Of a stretch of DNA of 64,000 nt, positions 8,517-15,649 are shown piece by piece. Under the pieces are notes generated by a model. It did no database searches. It was not told the origin of the DNA and saw only the letters and a program-made list of their open reading frames with translations. The DNA comes from Ornithoclostridium sp944380285 (GTDB taxonomy: Bacteria; Bacillota; Clostridia; Christensenellales; UBA3700), in the NCBI GenBank assembly GCA_963931165.1, contig OZ006985.1:744001-808000 (forward strand), read 5' to 3'. Made by a program: the position numbers and the translations under genes. The stretch's first letter is position 1; each line of letters begins with the position of its first letter.

Positions 8517-9322
8517 CGTTCGACAGGGCGTTGAGCGCGTGCGCCAAGCTGCGCGAGAGGACTGACTTCGTCCCCGAGATCGCGATCGTGCTTGGCAGCG
8601 GACTGGGCGGAGCGGTCGACCTCGACGAGGAATTTTCGATCGGGTACGACGAACTGGGACTGCCCGGCTCCACCGTCCACGGGCACAGAGGAAGGATGGT
8701 CTTCGGCAGGCTGAGCGGCAAAAAGGTCGCCGTCTTGCAGGGGAGAGTGCACTACTATGAGGGGCATTCGTCCGCGACCGCGGTGCTCCCCGTGAGAGTC
8801 GCGGCGCTCGCCGGCGCAAAGACGGTCATCCTCACAAACGCCGCCGGAGGCATCGCCCCCGACTTCGAGTGCGGAGACATCATGGCGATCCGCGACCATA
8901 TCTGCCTTGCGCCAAATCCGCTGATCGGTCCCAACGACGACCGTTTCGGTCCGCGCTTCCCCGATATGACCGCGCCGTACGACCCCGAACTGATCGAGGT
9001 CGCGAAAAGGGCGGCGCAGCGTTGCGGCTTCGAGCTCAAAGAGGGCGTCTATATCCAATTCACAGGCCCGTCGTTCGAGACCGCCGCAGAGGTCAAAATG
9101 GCAGGCATTTTGGGAGCGGACGCGGTCGGCATGAGCACCGCGATCGAGACGATCGCGCTCAGACATATGGGCGTCAGAGTGATGGGGCTGTCATTCATCA
9201 GCAACAAGGCGTGCGGCCTTGCGGGCAAACCGCTGTCGCACGAGGACGTCAACCGCGAGAGCGAACGCGTCGTAGGAAAGATGCGCGCGCTGCTCGCCGA
9301 GATCGTCGGAGATATCCAATGA
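8513..9322 (+). CDS. punA: Purine nucleoside phosphorylase
   Basis: 269 aa from GTG 8513 within the pyrE stop. It cleaves purine (deoxy)nucleosides with phosphate. VLGSGLGG near residue 25, GRVHYYEG, TNAAGGI and GMSTAIETI...GLSFISNKACGL are trimeric PNP signatures. Its place in a pyrimidine operon links purine salvage to de novo UMP synthesis. ATGA overlap with the next gene. Confidence 0.9.
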   Translation: MTFDRALSACAKLRERTDFVPEIAIVLGSGLGGAVDLDEEFSIGYDELGLPGSTVHGHRGRMVFGRLSGKKVAVLQGRVHYYEGHSSATAVLPVRVAALAGAKTVILTNAAGGIAPDFECGDIMAIRDHICLAPNPLIGPNDDRFGPRFPDMTAPYDPELIEVAKRAAQRCGFELKEGVYIQFTGPSFETAAEVKMAGILGADAVGMSTAIETIALRHMGVRVMGLSFISNKACGLAGKPLSHEDVNRESERVVGKMRALLAEIVGDIQ

Positions 9323-10605
9323 AGATGAGGTTTTTCAACGCCAAGATCTGGGACGGCGAAAAGCTGTTCGACGGAGAACTGCGCGTCGAGGGCGACAAGA
9401 TCGCGCGCGTCAGCCCCGTGTCCACGCTCGAGTGGCAGGACTGGGACCGCGAGATAGACTGCGGCGGCAACCTCATCATGCCGTCGTTCAAGAACGGACA
9501 TACCCATTCGCCGATGGCTTTCTTGCGCTCATACGCCGAGGATCTGCCTCTGCAAGAGTGGCTGAGCGAAAAGGTGTTCCCCGCCGAAGCGCTGCTCACC
9601 GACGAGGACTGCTACCACCTGACAAGGCTCGCTTGCGCCGAATATTTCGCCGGCGGCACGACGTTCGTCTGCGAGATGTACGGGCATACGCGTGCGGTCG
9701 CAAAGGCGCTCGCCGACAGCGGCGTCGCGGCGGTCGTCACCGAGGGCATACTCGACTTTGACGGGTCGCCAAAGTTCATCGAAGACAAGATAGACGACAG
9801 CGTCGAATACTACAAGAATTTTCCTGCCCGTGTGCGTTACGGCATCTCTATCCACGCGCAGTATACCTGCGGAGAGGGGACGCTGGGCGCGGTCAAGAGG
9901 GCGGTCGACAAGTACAAAATGCCCCTCTTTGCGCATGTGTCCGAGACGGCGCGCGAGGTCGCGTCCTGCAAAGAGCAGACGGGCAAGACTCCGTTTGAAT
10001 ATCTCGCAGGCAAGGGGCTGTTCGACTTCGGCGGAGCGGCGTTCCACTGCGTGCACGTTACGTCCGCAGAGATGGAGATCATGGCTCAAAAGGGAGTCGC
10101 CGCGGTCACTTGCCCGTGCAGCAACCTCAAACTCGCAAGCGGGATCGCGCCCCTTGCCGAGATGAAAGAGAGGGGCGTCAAGATCGGTATCGGCACCGAC
10201 GGCGCGGCAAGCAACAACGCGCTCGACATGTTCCGCGAGACCTACCTTGCGGCGGTGCTGCAAAAGTGTTCGACCGGCGATGCGGCGGCAATGGGCGCGG
10301 AGTTTGTGCTCGGGGCGGCGACGCGCGCGTCCGCTTACGGGGCGGAAGGTATGGATGCGCTCGCGCCGGGCAGCAGCGCCGACTTTGTGCTGATCGACCT
10401 GCATGCGCCCAATATGCAGCCCGGCAACGACATCGTAAACGACGTCGTTTACGCAGCGGGCAAACACAACGTGATGATGACCGTCGCCGGCGGCAAAGTC
10501 GTCTTTGAAAACGGCAAAGCCGACGTCGGCACCGACTATGACGCGCTCGCCGAAAGGTGCCGCGCGATCGCAAAGAGGATCGCGGATGAGAGAGCAAGAG
10601 CGTAA
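9319..10605 (+). CDS. Amidohydrolase, MTA/S-adenosylhomocysteine deaminase-like
   Basis: 428 aa, metal-dependent amidohydrolase. GHTHSPM (HxH), HVSET, VTCPCSNLKLASG and GIGTDGAASNN match the MtaD/SsnA group, which deaminates 5'-methylthioadenosine or SAH to inosine derivatives. Substrate is inferred. Coupled by ATGA to the nucleoside phosphorylase, so it would feed or receive purine nucleosides; note luxS (37555), which uses the SAH breakdown product. Confidence 0.82.
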   Translation: MKMRFFNAKIWDGEKLFDGELRVEGDKIARVSPVSTLEWQDWDREIDCGGNLIMPSFKNGHTHSPMAFLRSYAEDLPLQEWLSEKVFPAEALLTDEDCYHLTRLACAEYFAGGTTFVCEMYGHTRAVAKALADSGVAAVVTEGILDFDGSPKFIEDKIDDSVEYYKNFPARVRYGISIHAQYTCGEGTLGAVKRAVDKYKMPLFAHVSETAREVASCKEQTGKTPFEYLAGKGLFDFGGAAFHCVHVTSAEMEIMAQKGVAAVTCPCSNLKLASGIAPLAEMKERGVKIGIGTDGAASNNALDMFRETYLAAVLQKCSTGDAAAMGAEFVLGAATRASAYGAEGMDALAPGSSADFVLIDLHAPNMQPGNDIVNDVVYAAGKHNVMMTVAGGKVVFENGKADVGTDYDALAERCRAIAKRIADERARA

Positions 10606-11029
10606 GAAAAAACGGCGCGTCCGCACCGCGGTCACGATCGCGTTCACGCTCGTCGTGATCGGCGTCGTCATAGGGATCATGTTCGCGGTCGACAGCTGCG
10701 AGCAAAAGACCTACCTCGACATGGGGCAGACCTACGAGGACGGGGACAGACGGCTGACCCCGACAGATATGGACGTATTCCTCGAAGGAGAGACGCTCTA
10801 CGTCTTCTTCACGCTCGAGGGGAGCGGCGTCGCGATCGACGACTTGAAGTTGGACGGCTGCGAGGTCGTACATGAAAGATCCGTTGCCGAAAAGTACGGC
10901 TTCACACTCTTTGACGGAGAGGAGCTGGACGGCGTCGGAGTCGTGATGTTCGAGGTCGAGCAAAAGGGGTACGAGAGAGAATTGACATACCGCAAGGCGG
11001 TGTTCAGAGTGGGCGTGCTGACACCTTAA
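10586..11029 (+). CDS. Small membrane-anchored protein of unknown function
   Basis: 147 aa. A basic start (MREQERKKKRRVR), one membrane helix at about 14-37 ending in a Cys, and a 105-residue outside domain probably rich in beta strand (LYVFFTLEGSGVAIDDLKLDG). The outside part resembles DUF4352-type immunoglobulin-like domains, but weakly. It overlaps the amidohydrolase by 20 bp and is the last gene of the pyr-purine operon. Confidence 0.65.
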   Translation: MREQERKKKRRVRTAVTIAFTLVVIGVVIGIMFAVDSCEQKTYLDMGQTYEDGDRRLTPTDMDVFLEGETLYVFFTLEGSGVAIDDLKLDGCEVVHERSVAEKYGFTLFDGEELDGVGVVMFEVEQKGYERELTYRKAVFRVGVLTP

Positions 11030-11099
11030 AAGTGAAGATAACGCACACATAAACCAAAAAATAAAATTTGCGGCAACGCATAAAGTATAGGGAGACGCA

Positions 11100-12674
11100 A
11101 TGATCCAAGTAACCGATCTAACGCTTCAATTCGGCGGAAGAAAACTGTTCGAGGACGTAAACCTCAAATTCACCGAGGGCAATTGCTACGGCATCATCGG
11201 CGCGAACGGCGCCGGTAAATCCACCTTTCTCAAGGTGCTCTCGGGCGAGATAGAACCGACGCGCGGACATGTGTCCGTCGGCAAGGGGCAGCGCATAAGC
11301 GTGCTGCACCAAAACCAAAACGACTTCGACGACTGCACCGTCATGCGCACCGTGCTGCTCGGGCACAAGAAGTTGATGGACATCTGGGACGAAAAGGACG
11401 CCCTCTACGCAAAGCCCGACTTCTCGGACGAGGACGGAGTGCGCGCGGGCGAGCTTGAAAACGAGTTCGCCGAACTCGGCGGCTGGGAGGCGGAGAGCGA
11501 GGCGGCGTCGCTGCTCAACGAACTCAAATTCAGCGAGGAGTATCACGACAAGCTGATGAAGGAACTCGACGCCAAGCAAAAGGTCAAGATCTTGCTCGCG
11601 CAGGCGCTGTTCGGCAACCCCGACATCCTCATCCTCGACGAGCCGACCAACAACCTCGACGCAAAGAGCGTCATGTGGCTGGAAAAGTTCTTGCTCGACT
11701 TCAAGAACACGCTGATCATCGTGTCGCACAACCGTCACTTCCTCAACAAGGTGTGCACGCACATCTGCGACGTCGACTACGGCAAGATCAATATGTACGT
11801 CGGCAACTACGACTTCTGGTACGAGACCAACCAATTGCTGCAAAAGCAGGCGCGCGAAGCCAACAAAAAGGCTGAGGCGAGGGCAAAGGAGCTGCAAGAC
11901 TTCATCGCGCGATTTGCCGCCAACGCGTCCAAGTCGAGACAGGCGACTTCGCGCAAAAAGGAGTTGGAAAAGCTCACGCTCGAGGACATCAAACCGTCGA
12001 TGCGCAAGTATCCGTACATCAACTTTGAGTTTTCGCAAGAGCTGGGCAAAGAGGTGCTGACCGTCGAGGGCTTGACCAAAAAGGGGTTCTTCCACGACGT
12101 CAGCTTCACCGTGCAAAAGGGCGAAAAGATCGCGTTCATCGGCGAGAGGTCGGTCGAGGTGTCCATGCTGTTCGACATCCTCGCCGGCGTCGAAAAGCCC
12201 GATTCGGGCAAGATCGTCTGGGGCAAGACGGTCACGACGGGCTATCTGCCGCAAAACTTCGACAGCTTCTTCGACGGCTGCAAACTCGACCTCGTGAAGT
12301 GGATCGACCAATGGTCCAAAGAGCACGACGAGACCTATCTTCGCAGTTGGCTCGGCAGGATGCTCTTCTCGGGCGACGAGGTCAAAAAGAGCGCGAGCGT
12401 GCTCAGCGGCGGCGAAAAAGTGCGCTGTATGATGGCGCGCGCGATGCTCACCGCCGGCAACGTCCTCATCATGGACGAGCCGACCAACCACCTCGACCTC
12501 GAGGCGATCACCGCGCTCAACAAGGGATTGATCAACTACAAGGGCTGTCTGCTGTTCTCGTCGCACGACCAGGAATTGATGCAGACCACCGCAAACCGTA
12601 TCATAGAGATCAACGGTACCAAGACATTCGACAAGCTCACCACTTACGAGGACTACCTCGAAATGAGCGATTGA
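11100..12674 (+). CDS. ABC-F family ATPase (YbiT/YkpA-like) with one degenerate ATP site
   Basis: 524 aa, two ATPase domains without membrane helices; ABC-F proteins act on the ribosome. Domain 1 has Walker A GANGAGKST and Walker B ILILDEPTNNLD, but its signature reads LDAKQKVKI instead of LSGGQ. Domain 2 has LSGGEKVRC and Walker B VLIMDEPTNHLD, but its Walker A reads IGERSVEVSML, without the lysine. In the folded protein, domain 2 Walker A faces the domain 1 signature, so one composite site is intact and the other is degenerate at both ends. A linker with basic helix (about 245-290) separates the domains. Precedes the Lrp gene by 9 bp. Confidence 0.88.
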   Translation: MIQVTDLTLQFGGRKLFEDVNLKFTEGNCYGIIGANGAGKSTFLKVLSGEIEPTRGHVSVGKGQRISVLHQNQNDFDDCTVMRTVLLGHKKLMDIWDEKDALYAKPDFSDEDGVRAGELENEFAELGGWEAESEAASLLNELKFSEEYHDKLMKELDAKQKVKILLAQALFGNPDILILDEPTNNLDAKSVMWLEKFLLDFKNTLIIVSHNRHFLNKVCTHICDVDYGKINMYVGNYDFWYETNQLLQKQAREANKKAEARAKELQDFIARFAANASKSRQATSRKKELEKLTLEDIKPSMRKYPYINFEFSQELGKEVLTVEGLTKKGFFHDVSFTVQKGEKIAFIGERSVEVSMLFDILAGVEKPDSGKIVWGKTVTTGYLPQNFDSFFDGCKLDLVKWIDQWSKEHDETYLRSWLGRMLFSGDEVKKSASVLSGGEKVRCMMARAMLTAGNVLIMDEPTNHLDLEAITALNKGLINYKGCLLFSSHDQELMQTTANRIIEINGTKTFDKLTTYEDYLEMSD

Positions 12675-12683
12675 GGAGGAAAT

Positions 12684-13169
12684 ATGGACAAGCAAAACGA
12701 GACCATTCTCAAGATCTTGAAACAGGACAGCCGCTTCACCGCGGCGCAGATCGCTGCCGCTTCCGGCATGACCGAGGCGGAGGTGCAGGGGCGCATCACC
12801 GCGATGGAGAACGAGGGGATCATCTCCGGCTATACCGTGCTCACAGACATCGAAAAGGCAGATGAGGACGCGGTCGTCGCGCTGATCGAGGTCAACGTCA
12901 CCCCGATGATGAGCGCCGGGTTCGATTCCATCGCGCGCAGCATTTGCCGCAACGAAGAGGTCAAAGACCTCTACCTTATGAGCGGCAGCTACGACCTCGC
13001 CCTCATCGTCGAGGGACGCAACTTGCGCGAGGTCGCGCGCTTTGTGTCCGAAAAGCTGTCCGTCCTCAAGGACGTCACTTCCACTTCGACCCATTTCATC
13101 CTCAAAAAATATAAGAACGAGGGCGTCATCCTGGATCGCGAGAAAGAGAAGAGAGAAGAATTGATATGA
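12684..13169 (+). CDS. Lrp/AsnC-family transcriptional regulator
   Basis: 161 aa. N-terminal helix-turn-helix (LKILKQDSRFTAAQIAAASGMTEAEVQGRI, residues about 8-40) and a C-terminal ligand-binding RAM domain (VVALIEVNV ... VKDLYLMSGSYDLALIV ... STSTHFIL). Such proteins sense amino acids and control their metabolism. ATGA overlap with the aminotransferase next door suggests it senses or controls that enzyme's substrate. GAGGAGG precedes the start. Confidence 0.88.
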   Translation: MDKQNETILKILKQDSRFTAAQIAAASGMTEAEVQGRITAMENEGIISGYTVLTDIEKADEDAVVALIEVNVTPMMSAGFDSIARSICRNEEVKDLYLMSGSYDLALIVEGRNLREVARFVSEKLSVLKDVTSTSTHFILKKYKNEGVILDREKEKREELI

Positions 13170-14353
13170 ACTACGACAAGTACTTCACCGACACGGTCAA
13201 ACACATCAAGCCGTCCGGGATAAGGAAATTTTTCGACGCCGCGTCCATATATAAGGACGTCGTGTCTCTCGGCGTCGGCGAGCCCGACTTCGACACCCCG
13301 TGGACGGCGCGCGAGGCGGCGATCCGCAGCATTCGCAGCGGCTTCACCCACTATACCGCCAACAGCGGGCTCATCAAACTGCGCGAGGAGATCGCGCGGT
13401 ATATGTCCGTGCGCTTCGACCTCAAATACGACCCCAAAGACGAGATCTTCGTCACCGTCGGCGCAAGCGAGCCCATCTATCTGATGCTGCGCACCTTCGT
13501 CGGCGAGGGCGACGAGGTCGTCGTCCCCGACCCGTCGTATGTCTCGTATGCGCCCAGCGTAGAGCTGTGCGGAGGAAAGGCGGTCAGCGCAAAGTGCAGG
13601 GCGGAGGATTCGTTCGCACTCACTCCGAGCGCGCTCGAAGAGGCGATCACCCCGAGGACAAAGGTGCTCATCTTGCCCTATCCCAACAACCCCACCGGCG
13701 CGATCATGACCGGTCCTCAGCTCAAGGCGATCGCCGACATCGTCAAAAAACACGACCTGTTTGTGCTGTCCGACGAGATCTATGCCGAACTCACCTACGG
13801 CGGCAAACACGTCAGCATCGCCACGCTCGAAGGCATGCGCGAGCGTACCGTCGTCATCAACGGGTTCAGCAAGGCGTTCGCGATGACCGGCTGGAGATTG
13901 GGCTTTGTCTGCGCGCCGCGCGAGGTGGAAAAACAGATGCTCAAGATCCACCAATACATCATCATGTGCGCCCCGACAAGCGCGCAATACGCCGGTCTGC
14001 AAATGCTCAAATCGGCGTTTGAGGACAACTTCTCCGCGGTCGAGGAGATGAGAGAGGAGTACAACGTGCGCCGCCGCTTCCTCGTCGACAGACTCAACAA
14101 GATGGGCTTGACCTGCTTTGAGCCGAGAGGCGCGTTCTACGTCTTCCCGTGTGTGCGCTCGACGGGCATGGACGGAGAGCAGTTCGCCGAGAGATTGATC
14201 GAGAGCAAAAAAGTCGCCGTCGTCCCCGGCGGTGCGTTCGGGGAGAGCGGCAAAGACTTCGTCCGCATAAGCTACGCCTACTCGCTGTCCGACCTCAAAA
14301 AGGCGATGGACAGGATCGAGGAATTTGTCAACGAATTAAGCCAAAGCAAATGA
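13166..14353 (+). CDS. PLP-dependent aminotransferase, class I/II
   Basis: 395 aa. The PLP lysine lies in NGFSKAFAMTGWRLGF, with YPNNPTGA and SDEIYAELTY upstream and the substrate-carboxylate arginine near FVRISYAY. Fold type I, AspC/PatA-like; substrate cannot be set from sequence alone. Paired with the Lrp gene by overlap; this pairing is frequent in clostridia. Confidence 0.9.
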   Translation: MNYDKYFTDTVKHIKPSGIRKFFDAASIYKDVVSLGVGEPDFDTPWTAREAAIRSIRSGFTHYTANSGLIKLREEIARYMSVRFDLKYDPKDEIFVTVGASEPIYLMLRTFVGEGDEVVVPDPSYVSYAPSVELCGGKAVSAKCRAEDSFALTPSALEEAITPRTKVLILPYPNNPTGAIMTGPQLKAIADIVKKHDLFVLSDEIYAELTYGGKHVSIATLEGMRERTVVINGFSKAFAMTGWRLGFVCAPREVEKQMLKIHQYIIMCAPTSAQYAGLQMLKSAFEDNFSAVEEMREEYNVRRRFLVDRLNKMGLTCFEPRGAFYVFPCVRSTGMDGEQFAERLIESKKVAVVPGGAFGESGKDFVRISYAYSLSDLKKAMDRIEEFVNELSQSK

Positions 14354-14361
14354 CATTGTCA

Positions 14362-14397
14362 CGAAAAGCCGTTTTGGCACAAAAAGACGGCTTTTCG
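14362..14397 (+). terminator. Hairpin after the aminotransferase
   Basis: Arms 14362-14372 and 14387-14397 are perfect 11-bp inverted repeats 8 bp after the stop codon. No T-run follows, so it may stop transcription with Rho or protect the 3' end. Confidence 0.45.
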
Positions 14398-14435
14398 GGC
14401 ATCGAAAAAATTTTTCAAAAATTTGCAAAAAACAG

Positions 14436-14464
14436 TTGACAGATTTCAAGGTTAGTGGTATAAT
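14436..14464 (+). promoter_or_regulatory. Consensus promoter of a small RNA
   Basis: TTGACA (14436-14441), 17 bp, TATAAT (14459-14464): both boxes are perfect. No coding gene lies downstream on this strand before a strong terminator at 14510-14556. Confidence 0.8.
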
Positions 14465-14470
14465 GCAACC

Positions 14471-14556
14471 GTAATCAACAAGAGCTCATAATTTTCCCCC
14501 TTATCATATAAAGGAAGGGAGGTGCTAGAATCAGTCTGGTACCTCCCTTTCTTTTT
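14471..14556 (+). ncRNA. Candidate small RNA of about 86 nt
   Basis: Bounded by the promoter at 14436 and a 20-pair terminator (14510-14529 with 14535-14554, three G-U pairs, five-base loop, then T-rich). About 40 nt of mostly unpaired 5' sequence includes a pyrimidine run (TTTTCCCCC). No open reading frame with a ribosome site. No known RNA class recognised. The GGTACC in the stem recalls T-box terminators, but there is no leader or target gene. Confidence 0.6.
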
Positions 14557-14688
14557 CTTGAGCGCGTATAGCGGCGCACCTTCGCCCCGTTCGGAACGTC
14601 TCGTCGGCTGACCGTGTACGTTTTAGTACACTGGGTCGCCGCCTCGCAACCCGAACGGGGCGAATCTGCACCACTCTCCGCGCTCAAG
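14557..14688. repeat. 132-bp palindromic structured element with a symmetric internal loop
   Basis: Outer arms 14557-14566/14679-14688 (10 bp perfect), a 14 x 14 nt internal loop (14567-14580/14665-14678), inner arms 14581-14594/14651-14664 (14 bp perfect), and an apical stem ending in GTGTAC/GTACAC (about 14614-14631). A second copy at 21882-22012 keeps the loop sequence while changing the stems, and a right-half copy lies at 21786-21825. Could be a mobile palindromic repeat or an RNA domain. Confidence 0.65.
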
Positions 14689-14739
14689 GTTTTGTGACCG
14701 CGCAAGCGGTCAAGAAAAAGCGGTTTTGTGCGGAGACAT

Positions 14740-15480
14740 TCAAAGCGACAAAACTTCGGTGATCTTTGCCGCTATGATCCTGTATGCTTTGCCGTTGACG
14801 TGGAGTCCGTCCGGGGTGAGGTCGGCACGAAGGAGTCCGTCTTGGTCGACCAAGAGGGAGTGGACGTCGACATAGGTCGCGCCGTAGCGGGCGCAGATGT
14901 CGGGCAGTGCGGCGTTGACGGCGAGCACGTCTTCGTTGGTGCGGTCGGAGACGAAATTCATATATTGAGGGAAGGTGTTCGGGTTGAGAGGATAGAGGGA
15001 TTGGACGATGATCTTCGCGGAGGTCTCCTCGGTGAGGATGGACAAAATTTGCGATATGTTTTGAGTTATTTGTTCGGGAGTGGCGTCGTGGTGAAGGTCG
15101 TTGGCGCCGCCCAAAAACACGACGACGGACGGGTCGAGCTTGGCGACGTTGGAGCGGACGCGCTCAAGCATGCCGCTTGTGGTGTCGCCGGCGATGCCGC
15201 GGTTGATCGCGTTCAGGTCGGGGTAAAATTCGTCGAGGTCGCAGAACTCGGTCAGCGAGTCGCCGAAAAAGACGACGCCGCCCTTGGGGTCGTCGCTCGC
15301 CGCATAGGCGTTCGCCTTTGCCTGTTTGGAGCCGAGAAGTTTGAACATGTTGTCACCGTAAGCCTGCCAAAAGACGAGAAAGACGGAGAGAGCGACGGCG
15401 ATGACGGCGGTCGCGAGAAAGAGCAGCGGAAGGCGAAGTCTTTCGCTGCGAAATTCGTCTTTGGCGGTCGATGTTTTCAT
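14740..15480 (-). CDS. Membrane-anchored SGNH/GDSL hydrolase
   Basis: 246 aa. One N-terminal membrane helix (about 15-40), then SGNH blocks: VVFFGDSLTE (catalytic Ser), NRGIAGDTTSGML (Gly), VFLGGANDL (Asn) and LTPDGLHVNGKAY (Asp/His dyad). These enzymes remove acyl groups from lipids, polysaccharides or cell-wall sugars; outside location is predicted. Start at 15480 is taken because promoter TTGACT-17-TATAAT ends 6 bp upstream and there is no good Shine-Dalgarno site, so a leaderless mRNA is likely. Confidence 0.82.
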   Translation of the reverse strand: MKTSTAKDEFRSERLRLPLLFLATAVIAVALSVFLVFWQAYGDNMFKLLGSKQAKANAYAASDDPKGGVVFFGDSLTEFCDLDEFYPDLNAINRGIAGDTTSGMLERVRSNVAKLDPSVVVFLGGANDLHHDATPEQITQNISQILSILTEETSAKIIVQSLYPLNPNTFPQYMNFVSDRTNEDVLAVNAALPDICARYGATYVDVHSLLVDQDGLLRADLTPDGLHVNGKAYRIIAAKITEVLSL

Positions 15481-15486
15481 ATCTTC

Positions 15487-15515
15487 ATTATAGCCCTTTG
15501 CGGCGAGATAGTCAA
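15487..15515 (-). promoter_or_regulatory. Promoter of the SGNH hydrolase gene (leaderless)
   Basis: Minus strand TTGACT (15515-15510), 17 bp, TATAAT (15492-15487), 6 bp, then ATG at 15480. Confidence 0.75.
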
Positions 15516-15587
15516 CGGCAAAACGGGAGATCTGCCGCCCGGGAAAAATCTGCCGCCAAAATGTCTTCAAAATTGTGGTTATAAATA

Positions 15588-15617
15588 TTTACAAACGCGT
15601 GCGCGCTATGATATAAT
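15588..15617 (+). promoter_or_regulatory. Promoter of the large-protein operon
   Basis: TTTACA (15588-15593), 18 bp, TATAAT (15612-15617), about 32 nt before the ATG, with TTGGAGAAGG as ribosome site. Confidence 0.7.
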
Positions 15618-15649
15618 AGTCGCAGAATGTATTTGGAGAAGGTTTATCT

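Noticed and set aside
11118..13094. A 658-codon antisense frame across the ABC-F and Lrp genes
   Set aside because: It spans two well-supported genes on the other strand and shows only antisense-type composition.
14471..14556. T-box riboswitch
   Set aside because: The terminator contains GGTACC, but there is no specifier loop, the leader is only about 40 nt, and no aminoacyl or amino acid gene follows on that strand.
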